From assembly GCF_034931125.1 (NCBI RefSeq), contig NZ_JAYGHM010000015.1, positions 1 to 64,000 of the forward strand: 64,000 nucleotides of DNA, read 5' to 3'. The stretch is from Rivularia sp034931125. Lineage in GTDB: Bacteria; Cyanobacteriota; Cyanobacteriia; Cyanobacteriales; Nostocaceae. This document shows positions 27,177 to 35,780 of this stretch, piece after piece. Numbering within the stretch: position 1 is the first letter of the stretch; every line of letters begins with the position of its first letter. Both the position numbers and the translations under genes were made by a program. The notes beneath the pieces were generated by a model. That model ran no database searches and was not told the origin of the DNA. It saw only the letters and a list, made by a program, of their open reading frames with translations.

Positions 27177-28220
27177 ATGAGAATTGCTCAAATTTCTCCT
27201 TTATGGGAGCGCGTTCCTCCCTTTCGCTACGGTGGAATAGAACTAATCGTCAAACTTCTGACAGATGAATTGGTTCGGCGCGGTCATGAAGTCACTTTAT
27301 TTGCTTCGGGTGACTCGATTGTCAAAGCAAAGTTGCACTCAGTTCACAACCAAGCTTTACGGCTCGACTCTTCTATTCAAGAGCCAGATATCTATCATCA
27401 AATGATTCTCGCCGACCTTTATCAAGAAGCATACGCCAATTTTGATATCATTCATTCCCACATGGGTTATGCGGCTCTTCCCTACAGCCGTTTTGCCAAA
27501 ACTCCCACCGTACATACACTCCACGGCGCATTTACACCCGATACCGCCAAGATATTTCGGCGTTTTAGCGAGCAGCCTTTAATTAGTATTTCTAAGTCAC
27601 AGCGAGAACCCTGCTTGGACTTGAATTACGTTCACACAGTCTACAACGGCATTGATACAGCAGCTTATCCCTTTTATAGCGAACCCGTACAACCTGCTTA
27701 CCTAGCCTTTGTAGGGAGAATATCGCCACAAAAAGGAGCAGTAGAAGCGATAAAAATTGCGATCGCATCTGGTTTACCCTTGAAAATGGCAGGTAAAGTT
27801 GACGCAGTAGACATTGATTATTATCGAGAACAAGTCGAACCATTAATTGATGGCGAACAAATTCAGTACCTTGGTGAAGTTTCCCACGATGATAAAGTCA
27901 GCCTTTTGGGTGAAGCAACGGTAACATTATTCCCCATCACATGGCGAGAACCTTTTGGCTTAGTGATGATTGAGTCAATGGCAGCTGGAACTCCCGTAAT
28001 TGCGATGAATTTGGGTTCCGTACCGGAAGTTATTGCGGATGGAAAAACAGGTTTTGTTTGCGACGACCTGAACAAAATGATTGAAATGGTTCCAAACGCT
28101 ACAAAACTCGACCGTCAAACTTGTAGGGAATACGTTTTTAATCGCTTTAGTGTTGAGTCGATGACTAACGAGTATGAACAAGCTTATTCGATGGTTTTAA
28201 ATTCGGCTCAAACTTTGTAA
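27177..28220 (+). CDS. Glycosyltransferase family 4 protein
   Basis: A 347-residue GT-B-fold glycosyltransferase. The N-terminal domain shows WERVPPFRYGGIELIVKLL, with the glycine loop at the donor/acceptor cleft, and HSHMGYAALPY. The C-terminal domain has YLAFVGRISPQKGAVEAI and the GT4 signature EPFGLVMIESMAAGTPVIA. Such enzymes move a sugar from a nucleotide-sugar to an acceptor; the acceptor is unknown. The ATG at 27177 matches the family start. The glucosidase gene lies about 940 bases downstream on the same strand, which suggests but does not prove a shared carbohydrate role. Confidence 0.93.
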   Translation: MRIAQISPLWERVPPFRYGGIELIVKLLTDELVRRGHEVTLFASGDSIVKAKLHSVHNQALRLDSSIQEPDIYHQMILADLYQEAYANFDIIHSHMGYAALPYSRFAKTPTVHTLHGAFTPDTAKIFRRFSEQPLISISKSQREPCLDLNYVHTVYNGIDTAAYPFYSEPVQPAYLAFVGRISPQKGAVEAIKIAIASGLPLKMAGKVDAVDIDYYREQVEPLIDGEQIQYLGEVSHDDKVSLLGEATVTLFPITWREPFGLVMIESMAAGTPVIAMNLGSVPEVIADGKTGFVCDDLNKMIEMVPNATKLDRQTCREYVFNRFSVESMTNEYEQAYSMVLNSAQTL

Positions 28221-28229
28221 GTTATTGCC

Positions 28230-28284
28230 TGTAGAGATTTGAAGGTCAAGCTAGACATCAATAGCAACATAAGGCATCTCTACA
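28230..28284. repeat. Inverted repeat TGTAGAGAT...ATCTCTACA
   Basis: Nine bases (28230-28238) are repeated exactly in inverted orientation at 28276-28284, just after the glycosyltransferase stop codon. It could be a hairpin in the 3' untranslated RNA or a miniature element remnant. Confidence 0.5.
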
Positions 28285-28317
28285 ACTTCAACAATTAATG
28301 CTAATGTATAGTTGCCT

Positions 28318-28352
28318 AAACAAAGTTTGCCTCAAGCGGACTTTGTTTTGTT
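28318..28352 (+). terminator. Probable intrinsic terminator
   Basis: AAACAAAGT (28318-28326) pairs with ACTTTGTTT (28340-28348) around a 13-base loop and is followed by a short T-rich stretch. It lies about 100 bases after the glycosyltransferase stop. Confidence 0.6.
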
Positions 28353-29158
28353 ATGTATTTCCTCTATTGTGCGATCTTGACAGCGAAAATTCAGCAAGAT
28401 CTAAGTAAATCGGCACAAATAAACCGGGGGCTAGTTAAATTCGATCTTAATAGTTTAATAATGCAAATATATATGATTACTCCGCAGAATTTTGTTAGCG
28501 GAGCGTGCCTGGAGGGCATAAAAGACGAGCGTATATTTTAGTTTGCCTACTCCCTACTCCCTACTCCCTAACCCCTACGAGTTATATGGCTACGCCACAC
28601 TTCGCGTACAAAAATCAAACCGGATTCCTATATGTACTTTTTAAAAATAATCACTTTTTGAGAGTTTTGAATTAACGATTAGTTTTATGGTATATATAAA
28701 AAAATGCATTGTTTTTTCTCTGTTAGAGATAAAAACAAATGTTTATAAGTATGGTTATATTTGCTTTACGTATATAAAAATAAACATAAAACTTGAATTA
28801 TATAATATGTTTAAATAGTTTACTGGAATAGCTAATAGACAAATTATACAGAGGCTGCAACTCTATTAGTTAGAGTAAAACAGTTGAACTAATTGCTGTA
28901 TGAAAGTTTTTTGTCAAATTAAGTATAAATAAATCAAATAATTAGCTGGTTTTATTTAAAATAGGTTTGCTATTTACAATACTTTTTTATATATACAGAT
29001 TCATCAAGATTTTGTATGTTCACTCTTCTATGTGTCCCCTAACTTGATATGCGATTGATATTTTGCTCAATGGCTCAAATGAGTTTTTAACAGCGTCTTT
29101 TTTTTCAGAGTAACGCTCCAACAAAGAAACTATACACCCGCACACGGAATTTTTGCTA
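28353..29158. other. AT-rich intergenic region upstream of the glucosidase gene
   Basis: About 800 bases. It contains a CTACTCCCTACTCCCTA heptamer tract (28546-28575) and long AT-rich stretches, with no convincing ORF. The 62-codon frame at 28353-28541 has no recognisable features. The promoter of the glucosidase gene must lie here. Confidence 0.5.
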
Positions 29159-31438
29159 ATGACACCGGATACCCTGATGACACCGGAAAAAATTGTACAA
29201 GACGGACAAACTTTCGTCCCTGCCGACCAAATTCCCATCCCAGAATGGCCTTGTGTTCTTAGTCAAAGACCCCAAGCATCTTTGACCATAAAAGATGATG
29301 ACTTATTTTTAGTCACGGACACTTTGGGCAATATTGCTGGCTGTTCGCTTAATGATGTTAATCCCAGTATGGGGATGTTTTGCTGCGATACCCGCTTTTT
29401 GAGTAGATTAGAATTTCAAATTGAAGGGCAATTGCCAGTTTTGCTCAGCAGCACGGCTGATAAAGGGTTTTCGCTGTCAGTGTTGTGTACTAATCCTAAA
29501 ATAGATGACCGCTTGCAAGCCGATACAGTAGGCATTCGCAGGGAGTTAGTGCTTAACGGTGCTTTATTTGAAGAAATAGAAGTTTCTAACTACAGTACGA
29601 GTACTGTCAGCTTTGAATTAAGTATTAGCTTTGATGCCGATTACGTAGATTTATTTGAAGTCCGAGGTTTTGGTCGAGAGAATCGCGGTAGATTGTTGCG
29701 TTTAGTAGAACCGCAATCGGCTCAAACAAGCAATGATGGTGTCGTATCGGTACAAGAAGACGAACCAAGGAAAGAACAAATCTTAACTCTTGCCTATCAA
29801 GGTTTAGATAACTTAATCATGGAATCCCGCATTCATTTCCAGCATCGTCAACCAGATTATTTTAAAGGTTATACCGCTGTTTGGCAGTTGGAATTGGCTA
29901 CCCACGAAACCCAAAAAATGGGCTACCGGGTAAATATGTTTACAAATAATCAGCCCACCTCAATCGTTAGCGCTCCAGTTACTTTGGTTCAGGCTAGATC
30001 TGCCGAAATGATGGAGGAACAAAATTGGGTGCAAAAGATTACGAAAATTCGTGCGGATAAAGGTACTTTTAACCGAGTTATCGAACGCGGTGAACAAGAT
30101 ATGTACTTGTTGCGCCAATCTTTTGGCAAATCCAAAACTGTTTCTGCTGGAGTACCCTGGTTTTCCACTTTATTTGGTAGGGATTCGTTGATTACCGCTT
30201 ACCAAACCTTGATGTTAAATCCGGAAATCGCCAAGGAAACTTTGACTTTACTCGCTCGTTATCAAGGTAAAGTTGATGACGATTGGCGCGAAGAAGAACC
30301 GGGTAAAATACTCCATGAGTTACGCTTCGGCGAATTGGCTCGCACTCAGGAAATTCCCCATACACCTTACTACGGTACGGTTGATGCTACACCCCTATGG
30401 CTAATGCTCTACGCTGAGTACTTTGCTTGGACTCATGATAGCGAAACCCTAGAGCAACTTTGGTCAAATGCTTTGGCGGCAATGGATTGGATCGATCGCA
30501 ATCTCAAGGAGACGGGCTTTCTGAGCTACTTCCGGAAATCGAAGCGCGGTTTAGTTAACCAAGGTTGGAAAGATTCTGGAGACTGTATTGTAGACCGTAA
30601 AGGAGAATTGGCGAATGGTCCAATTACGTTGTGTGAAGTGCAAGCTTATGTTTATTCCGCAAAAATGCGCCTTGCAGAAATTGCTCGAATGAAAAAGCGA
30701 CTCGATTTAGCCGATCGCTGGCAAGAAGATGCTAGAAATTTAAAAGTTATTTTTAATCGACATTTTTGGATCGAAGACCAAGATTTCTGCGCTTTATCTT
30801 TAGATGGTGATGGCAGACAGGTTGACAGCATTACCTCTAACCCCGGTCACTGCTTGCAGTTGGGTATTTTTACTCCTGAAAATGCCTATAGTGTTGCGGA
30901 GAGATTACGCGCACCCGATATGTTTAATGGTTGGGGTATCCGCACTTTAAGTAGTTTGTCTCCCGCTTATAACCCAATGGGCTATCATATTGGTTCCGTA
31001 TGGCCTCACGATAACGCTATTATCGCGATGGGATTGCGTTCCCTGGGGCTGGTTGACCAAGCTTTGGAAATTTTCCAAGGTTTGATCGATATGACTACTA
31101 TGCAGCCCTACCAGCGTCCACCCGAATTGTTCTGCGGTTACGAGCGTAACGGTGACGAAGCTCCTGTTAGGTACCCGGTAGCCTGTACCCCCCAAGCTTG
31201 GGCTACTGGTTCTATTTTCCAGTTACTGCAAATGATGGTTAACTTAGTTCCAGACGCACCCAACAATTGCTTAAGAATTATCGACCCTGCTTTACCAGAG
31301 TCCATAAATAGTCTTTCTTTTCATAACTTACGAGTTGGTGCTACAATTCTTGACCTAGAATTTGAGCGTTCTGGTAGTACCACCGCTTGTCGCGTTGCTA
31401 AAAAACGAGGAAACCTCCGGGTTGTGATTGAAGCCTAA
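29159..31438 (+). CDS. Amylo-alpha-1,6-glucosidase / glycogen debranching enzyme family protein
   Basis: A glycoside hydrolase of about 759 residues with an N-terminal beta-rich glycogen-debranching N_bis domain (about 35-260) and a C-terminal (alpha/alpha)6-barrel. The barrel shows GVPWFSTLFGRDSLITAY, with the general acid region FGRDSL, then GWKDSGDCI, WGIRTLS and GYHIGSVWPHDNAIIA. Relatives cleave alpha-1,6 branches or act on other glucosides; the exact substrate is uncertain. The frame opens at a TTG (29153), but the ATG at 29159 or the ATG at 29177 is more natural. The start region carries a TGATGACACCGGA direct duplication, giving tandem MTPxxLMTPE residues. Confidence 0.92.
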   Translation: MTPDTLMTPEKIVQDGQTFVPADQIPIPEWPCVLSQRPQASLTIKDDDLFLVTDTLGNIAGCSLNDVNPSMGMFCCDTRFLSRLEFQIEGQLPVLLSSTADKGFSLSVLCTNPKIDDRLQADTVGIRRELVLNGALFEEIEVSNYSTSTVSFELSISFDADYVDLFEVRGFGRENRGRLLRLVEPQSAQTSNDGVVSVQEDEPRKEQILTLAYQGLDNLIMESRIHFQHRQPDYFKGYTAVWQLELATHETQKMGYRVNMFTNNQPTSIVSAPVTLVQARSAEMMEEQNWVQKITKIRADKGTFNRVIERGEQDMYLLRQSFGKSKTVSAGVPWFSTLFGRDSLITAYQTLMLNPEIAKETLTLLARYQGKVDDDWREEEPGKILHELRFGELARTQEIPHTPYYGTVDATPLWLMLYAEYFAWTHDSETLEQLWSNALAAMDWIDRNLKETGFLSYFRKSKRGLVNQGWKDSGDCIVDRKGELANGPITLCEVQAYVYSAKMRLAEIARMKKRLDLADRWQEDARNLKVIFNRHFWIEDQDFCALSLDGDGRQVDSITSNPGHCLQLGIFTPENAYSVAERLRAPDMFNGWGIRTLSSLSPAYNPMGYHIGSVWPHDNAIIAMGLRSLGLVDQALEIFQGLIDMTTMQPYQRPPELFCGYERNGDEAPVRYPVACTPQAWATGSIFQLLQMMVNLVPDAPNNCLRIIDPALPESINSLSFHNLRVGATILDLEFERSGSTTACRVAKKRGNLRVVIEA

Positions 31439-31594
31439 ATTAATTTTGGATTTTAGATTTTGAATTTTGGATTAAAAAGAAAATCTAAAAACAGGTTTCA
31501 AGCCCCCTGCATTCATGCATGGGGTTAATCTAAAATCCAAAACAAAAGCATCCTGTTAAAATCTAAAATCTAAAATCCAAAATCCAAAATTCCG
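31439..31594. repeat. TCCAAAATC/GATTTTGGA short repeats and a 37-bp dispersed repeat
   Basis: This contains GATTTTAGATTTTGAATTTTGG tracts (split: GATTTTAGA, TTTTGAATTTTGG) and, at 31494-31530, a 37-base sequence whose reverse complement recurs at 60054-60090 with one mismatch (core CCCATGCATGAATGCAGGGG). It lies between the convergent glucosidase and DUF2973 genes. Confidence 0.75.
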
Positions 31595-31939
31595 TTAGCC
31601 TTCCTCAGTATCGCCTTTACTTCCTGGGGATGATTCATAAAGAGCATCAAGCTGCTGACGAGCATCTTCAACATTAATCGAACGCATTACTAATAACGGC
31701 TCTTTAACAATATTGCCAGAATTATCTAGTAGTTCTGGATGGGGTACAAACTGTTTTCTTGATGCAGATAACGGATAATTTCCTCGATTATGAATTCCTT
31801 CCAACTCAGATCTTGTGAATCGCTGTGGATAATTTCCTTCTCTACCAAAACTGAACATTATTAAATTGCGGATCAAGTTGGCAACAGCGATAAAAGCAAG
31901 GATAGTAAAAGCGAGAATGTAAAGCAGTTGTAATAGCAT
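31595..31939 (-). CDS. DUF2973 domain protein (cyanobacterial, single membrane helix)
   Basis: A 114-residue protein with one N-terminal transmembrane helix (LLQLLYILAFTILAFIAVAN) and a hydrophilic tail rich in Pro/Arg. It matches the cyanobacterial DUF2973 family, usually encoded next to a DUF2605 protein, as here. The function of the pair is unknown; conservation across cyanobacteria suggests a housekeeping or photosynthesis-linked role. It starts at ATG. Confidence 0.8.
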   Translation of the reverse strand: MLLQLLYILAFTILAFIAVANLIRNLIMFSFGREGNYPQRFTRSELEGIHNRGNYPLSASRKQFVPHPELLDNSGNIVKEPLLVMRSINVEDARQQLDALYESSPGSKGDTEEG

Positions 31940-32169
31940 TGAATTTTTCCTTTAGAAGCAGCAAGTTTTTAAAATAATCATTGACCCAGATTCTTCGCAG
32001 TCTTTGTTTGCATCAACGGACAAACCCTTCCCACAGCTTAGATGCGTCCATATTTAATCAAACGAATCCGCTATACAAAAATATCTATGTAGCATTAAAT
32101 ACATTTTCTCTCAAACTTCATTAATATTAAAGATGTTAAGAAAAAGTATTATAAACTTTATAATTTGTC

Positions 32170-32493
32170 TTAGTCTACAGAATCCTGCTTAGAGCGGAAT
32201 TTCATTGCAACATTCCAGCATTCTGTAACTAGTTTATGCCAAGGCATAAGCGTTGCCATATCAATGCCCACCTTACCTCCAGCCGCCGCAAACAACATTT
32301 TTGCTGCCTGCACTTCACCAGCCGCAAGCTTTACTCGCTTTAATAAGTTAGATTGCTCCTGCTTATCTAAAAAAGATAGCTGCTCTGTTTCTAGAAAGGT
32401 GCGCGATCGCGTAAACCAATACTCGAAGTCTTCCAACAATGGCTGCAAGACTGTCTTTAACAATTCAGGCTCTGGTAAATTAGAGTCTCGCAT
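32170..32493 (-). CDS. DUF2605 domain protein
   Basis: A 107-residue soluble helical protein matching the cyanobacterial DUF2605 family (LLKTVLQPLLEDFEYWFTRS, LAAGEVQAAKMLFAAAGGKV, MPWHKLVTECW). It lies upstream of the DUF2973 gene on the same strand, 230 bases away, the arrangement common in cyanobacteria. No biochemical function is known. Confidence 0.8.
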   Translation of the reverse strand: MRDSNLPEPELLKTVLQPLLEDFEYWFTRSRTFLETEQLSFLDKQEQSNLLKRVKLAAGEVQAAKMLFAAAGGKVGIDMATLMPWHKLVTECWNVAMKFRSKQDSVD

Positions 32494-32939
32494 AAATGAG
32501 AAGAAAAGTCTTATTTTTATTACTAATATTAACGTTCTTTAATATTCTTAACATTTAATGCAACATATTTCTCAGTTTGATACCTTAAAATAATCTGTAA
32601 ATTTAACTACATTTTACTATTATATATATTGACCTTACGATATGTACATATCCGAAAGACAGAATATGTGGGCGATTCTTGTCTTGCGGAAAAAGACATT
32701 AAACAATTTTAGATTTTAGACTACCCTGCGGGAAGACGCTTCCGCGTCAATGGATTTGAGATTATGTCCTACGGACAAGCTACACGAATCGATTTCAGTA
32801 ATGGATGCTTTAGTCCTAGGTTTTAAGAAAGCATTCATACATGGGGACAATCCAAAATCCAAAATCTAAAATCCAGTGATACAGTCTACCCCAAGGTCGT
32901 TAATATAGATGCAGTTTCAAAATAAAGTAATTTTCGCCA
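32494..32939. other. Intergenic region upstream of thrS with a dispersed repeat
   Basis: 446 bases between divergent DUF2605 and thrS genes. At 32821-32874 there is a copy (reverse orientation) of the GCATGAATGCTTTCTT family also found near 60150, followed by TCCAAAATC tandem repeats. The thrS promoter should lie between about 32875 and 32939; no T-box-like leader was seen. Confidence 0.55.
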
Positions 32940-34784
32940 ATGGTTAAACAGCCGATATCGCCAATCGAAGAGAACGAGCAATCAGAAAAACCCGAAAAAA
33001 TCAATTTACCGCGTACTAGCGAATCTGAGGAATTAAAAAAAATTCGCCATACAGCCTCTCATGTCATGGCAATGGCGGTACAAAAGCTGTTTCCTAAAAG
33101 CCAAGTCACCATAGGACCCTGGATTGAAAACGGTTTTTACTATGACTTTGATAATCCAGAACCGTTTACCGAAAAAGATTTGAAAGCCATCTATAAGGAG
33201 ATGGTGAAAATCATTAATCGCAAATTACCCGTTATTAGAGAAGAAGTCAGCCGCGAGGAAGCCCAGCGTCGCATTCAAGCAATTAACGAACCCTATAAAT
33301 TAGAAATTCTAGAAGATATTAAACAAGAACCGATTACTATCTACCATTTGGGGGATGAATGGTGGGATTTATGTGCTGGACCTCATTTAGAAAACACTGC
33401 GGAATTAACGCCGAAAGCGATCGAATTAGAAAGCGTCGCTGGTGCTTACTGGCGAGGGGATGAGAATAAAGCACAGCTACAGCGGATTTATGCTACCGCT
33501 TGGGAAAACCCCGAACAGTTAACCGAGTATAAGCGGCGTAAAGAAGAAGCAATGCGCCGCGACCATCGTAAATTAGGTAAAGAATTAGGATTATTTATAT
33601 TTTCCGATTTAGTTGGACCGGGTTTACCGCTGTGGACTCCCAAAGGAACTTTACTGCGGACTCTTTTACAAGACTTCCTTCAGGAAGAACAGGTCAAACG
33701 CGGTTATTTACCCGTAATAACGCCTCATATTGGCAAAGTTGATTTATTTAAAAAATCCGGACACTGGCAGAAATATAAAGAAGACTTGTTTCCCATGATG
33801 GCGGAAAATGAGGAAGCAGCAGCACAAGAAGAAGGCTTTGTTCTCAAAGCGATGAACTGCCCTTTTCACATCCAAATATATAGCAACGAACTGCGTTCCT
33901 ATCGAGAATTACCAATCCGTTTAGCCGAATTTGGCACGGTTTACCGTTATGAACAATCTGGGGAATTAGGTGGTTTAACGCGGGTAAGAGGTTTTACTCA
34001 AGATGATGCTCATATATTTGCTACTCCCGAACAGCTTGATGAAGAATTTCTCAACGTTGTAGATTTGATTTTATCGGTATTCAACAAACTGCAATTAAAG
34101 AATTTTAAAGCCAGACTGAGTTTTCGCGATCCAGAAAGTGATAAGTATATTGGTTCCGATGAAGCATGGAACAAAGCCGAAGGTGCTATCCGTCGGGCTG
34201 TAGAAAAGCTGGGAATGGAACACTTTGAAGGAATCGGAGAAGCTGCTTTTTACGGTCCCAAACTAGATTTTATCGTTAGTGATGCCTTGGAAAGAGAATG
34301 GCAGTTAGGAACGGTACAAGTAGACTATAACTTACCCGAACGCTTTGATTTAGAATACGTTGCTGAAGACGGTACTCGTCAACGTCCGGTAATGATTCAC
34401 CGCGCTCCTTTTGGTTCCTTAGAGCGGCTAATTGGAATTTTAATTGAAGAATATGCGGGTGATTTTCCCTTATGGCTAGCACCTGTACAGGCAAAATTAT
34501 TACCAGTCACTGAAGTGCAATTAGATTTCGCTAAAGATGTCGCCGCTAAAATGATTATGCTAGGTATTCGCGCAGAAGTAGATACCAGTGGTGACAGACT
34601 TGGTAAACTAATACGTAATGCCGAAAAACAGAAAATTCCCGTCATGGCTGTAATCGGACAAAAAGAGGTAGAATCCAATACTTTGAGTATTCGTACCCGT
34701 GCTTCTGGAGATTTAGGAACTATGTCCGTATCCGAAGTACTGGACAATATGAAGAATGCTATTACCAATTACAGCAACTTTTAG
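32940..34784 (+). CDS. thrS: Threonyl-tRNA synthetase
   Basis: A 614-residue class II aminoacyl-tRNA synthetase charging tRNA-Thr. The editing domain is intact (HTASHVMAMAV and the DLCAGPHLE Cys-x3-His), and the catalytic domain has MNCPFHI (zinc Cys), RYEQSGEL (motif 2 region), TQDDAHIF (zinc His) and MIHRAPFGSLERLIGIL (motif 3). The anticodon-binding domain is at the C-terminus (about 510-605). The N-terminal TGS domain of the E. coli enzyme is absent, and a short charged extension replaces it. Cyanobacterial forms lacking TGS are familiar, so this is not a truncation. It starts at ATG. Confidence 0.97.
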   Translation: MVKQPISPIEENEQSEKPEKINLPRTSESEELKKIRHTASHVMAMAVQKLFPKSQVTIGPWIENGFYYDFDNPEPFTEKDLKAIYKEMVKIINRKLPVIREEVSREEAQRRIQAINEPYKLEILEDIKQEPITIYHLGDEWWDLCAGPHLENTAELTPKAIELESVAGAYWRGDENKAQLQRIYATAWENPEQLTEYKRRKEEAMRRDHRKLGKELGLFIFSDLVGPGLPLWTPKGTLLRTLLQDFLQEEQVKRGYLPVITPHIGKVDLFKKSGHWQKYKEDLFPMMAENEEAAAQEEGFVLKAMNCPFHIQIYSNELRSYRELPIRLAEFGTVYRYEQSGELGGLTRVRGFTQDDAHIFATPEQLDEEFLNVVDLILSVFNKLQLKNFKARLSFRDPESDKYIGSDEAWNKAEGAIRRAVEKLGMEHFEGIGEAAFYGPKLDFIVSDALEREWQLGTVQVDYNLPERFDLEYVAEDGTRQRPVMIHRAPFGSLERLIGILIEEYAGDFPLWLAPVQAKLLPVTEVQLDFAKDVAAKMIMLGIRAEVDTSGDRLGKLIRNAEKQKIPVMAVIGQKEVESNTLSIRTRASGDLGTMSVSEVLDNMKNAITNYSNF

Positions 34785-34854
34785 TAGACAATAGAGGTGG
34801 GCATCTGCCCATTTTCTATTAGCGAATTTATATAAATACCCAAAAAATAACATT

Positions 34855-35043
34855 ATGAGTACTCCAAAGGAAAGCATCCAATCGATTTTGAAACAGTTAC
34901 CGGATGATTGTTCTGTAGAAGATATTCAATATCATTTGTATGTGAGCGAAAAAGTGCGACGTAGCCTAGAAGTAGCCGATACTAGAGGAACAAGGACACA
35001 CAATGAGGCCAAAGAACGTTTAAGCAAATGGCTTATCAAGTAG
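34855..35043 (+). CDS. Antitoxin-like small protein upstream of a ParE toxin
   Basis: A 62-residue protein (MSTPKESIQSILKQLPDDC at the start, ending NEAKERLSKWLIK). The layout, a small helical acidic/basic protein whose 3' end overlaps a RelE/ParE toxin gene by 16 bases, marks it as the likely antitoxin. LKQLPDDCSVEDIQYHLYV and the closing helix are characteristic of cyanobacterial antitoxins partnered with this toxin type. It is expected to bind and neutralise the toxin and to repress its own promoter. Confidence 0.8.
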   Translation: MSTPKESIQSILKQLPDDCSVEDIQYHLYVSEKVRRSLEVADTRGTRTHNEAKERLSKWLIK

Positions 35044-35327
35044 TATGGTCACCTAAAGCTTTAGATGATGTAGAAGCGATCGCCGTATATATCTCCCGTG
35101 ATTCTGCTTCCTATACTGCCGCAGTAGTTAAGAAAATACTTGATGTTACTCGCAGTTTGAATCACTGTCCTACTTCTGGTGAAATTGTCCCAGAATTCGA
35201 TGACGATAGCGTTAGACAACAGTTTGCCTATATGTATAGAATTATCTACCGTATTAAAGGTCAAACTGTTACCGTTGCCGCAGTCACTTACAAGAAGAGA
35301 CTATTGGAGGAATTTGGCAAAGATTAA
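35028..35327 (+). CDS. RelE/ParE family toxin
   Basis: A 99-residue toxin of the RelE/ParE superfamily (MAYQVVWSPKALDDVEAIAVYIS, then FAYMYRIIYRIKGQTVTVAAV with the typical YRIIYRI strand). RelE-like members cut mRNA on the ribosome and ParE-like members poison gyrase; the catalytic residues are not clear enough to choose, though the pattern looks ParE-like. Its start codon lies inside the antitoxin gene, so the two are translationally coupled. A rho-independent terminator follows. Confidence 0.88.
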   Translation: MAYQVVWSPKALDDVEAIAVYISRDSASYTAAVVKKILDVTRSLNHCPTSGEIVPEFDDDSVRQQFAYMYRIIYRIKGQTVTVAAVTYKKRLLEEFGKD

Positions 35328-35361
35328 TACATCTGTCTAAAGCATAACTTTAACGTTAAGT

Positions 35362-35397
35362 AAAAACTCGGCTGAATTCTACAGTCGGGTTTTTCTA
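35362..35397 (+). terminator. Intrinsic terminator after the toxin-antitoxin pair
   Basis: AAACTCGGCTG pairs with CAGTCGGGTTT around AATTCTA, followed by T-rich TTTTCTATTTT. It lies about 40 bases after the toxin stop codon. Confidence 0.75.
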
Positions 35398-35452
35398 TTT
35401 TGGATTTTGGATTTTAGATTTTGGATTCAAGACGAATTAGCAGTTAATATTC

Positions 35453-35649
35453 TTGTAGGGTGTGTGACTAGGCTGTTGACTTTGATAGAATTTATTCGTT
35501 TTTGGCTCATGCATTTAACTGGTTCCCAGCCGGAGGCTGGGAACCCATGACAGTCGGCTCTGCCGACTGTCAAAAGTCAACACAAAAACTGTATGAACTT
35601 TTAGCCCAGAAAAACCACAGAATCAACAGCCTAGTCACACACCCTACAA
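35453..35649. mobile_element. MITE with perfect 27-bp terminal inverted repeats
   Basis: The 197-bp element begins TTGTAGGGTGTGTGACTAGG (35453-35472, continuing to 35479) and ends with the exact inverted copy (35623-35649). Inside are two perfect hairpins, GTTCCCAGCC/GGCTGGGAAC (35522-35544) and ACAGTCGGC/GCCGACTGT (35550-35570). There is no ORF, so it would depend on a transposase elsewhere. No clear target-site duplication is seen. Its right end also occurs at 13492-13518, and its internal hairpins recur near 13.2-13.4 and 61.5-61.7 kb. Confidence 0.85.
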
Positions 35650-35780
35650 TAATAATTGTCCCAGTTGCGTGAGTCCTATTTATATAAAACTAATGAGGAT
35701 GATAATTATATCACCCCCACCAAATCTTTCTATAAATATCTAATAGCACCAGCCCAGAATTTGATCAATTTGATAACTTA

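Noticed and set aside
26933..27268. 111-codon ORF overlapping the glycosyltransferase start
   Set aside because: It overlaps the real gene in another frame, has no recognisable features and lies in repeat-containing DNA.
28353..28541. 62-codon ORF after the glycosyltransferase terminator
   Set aside because: No family resemblance, ribosome site or conserved motif; it begins right at the terminator hairpin.
32264..32542. 92-codon plus-strand ORF over the DUF2605 gene
   Set aside because: It is the antisense shadow of the DUF2605 gene.
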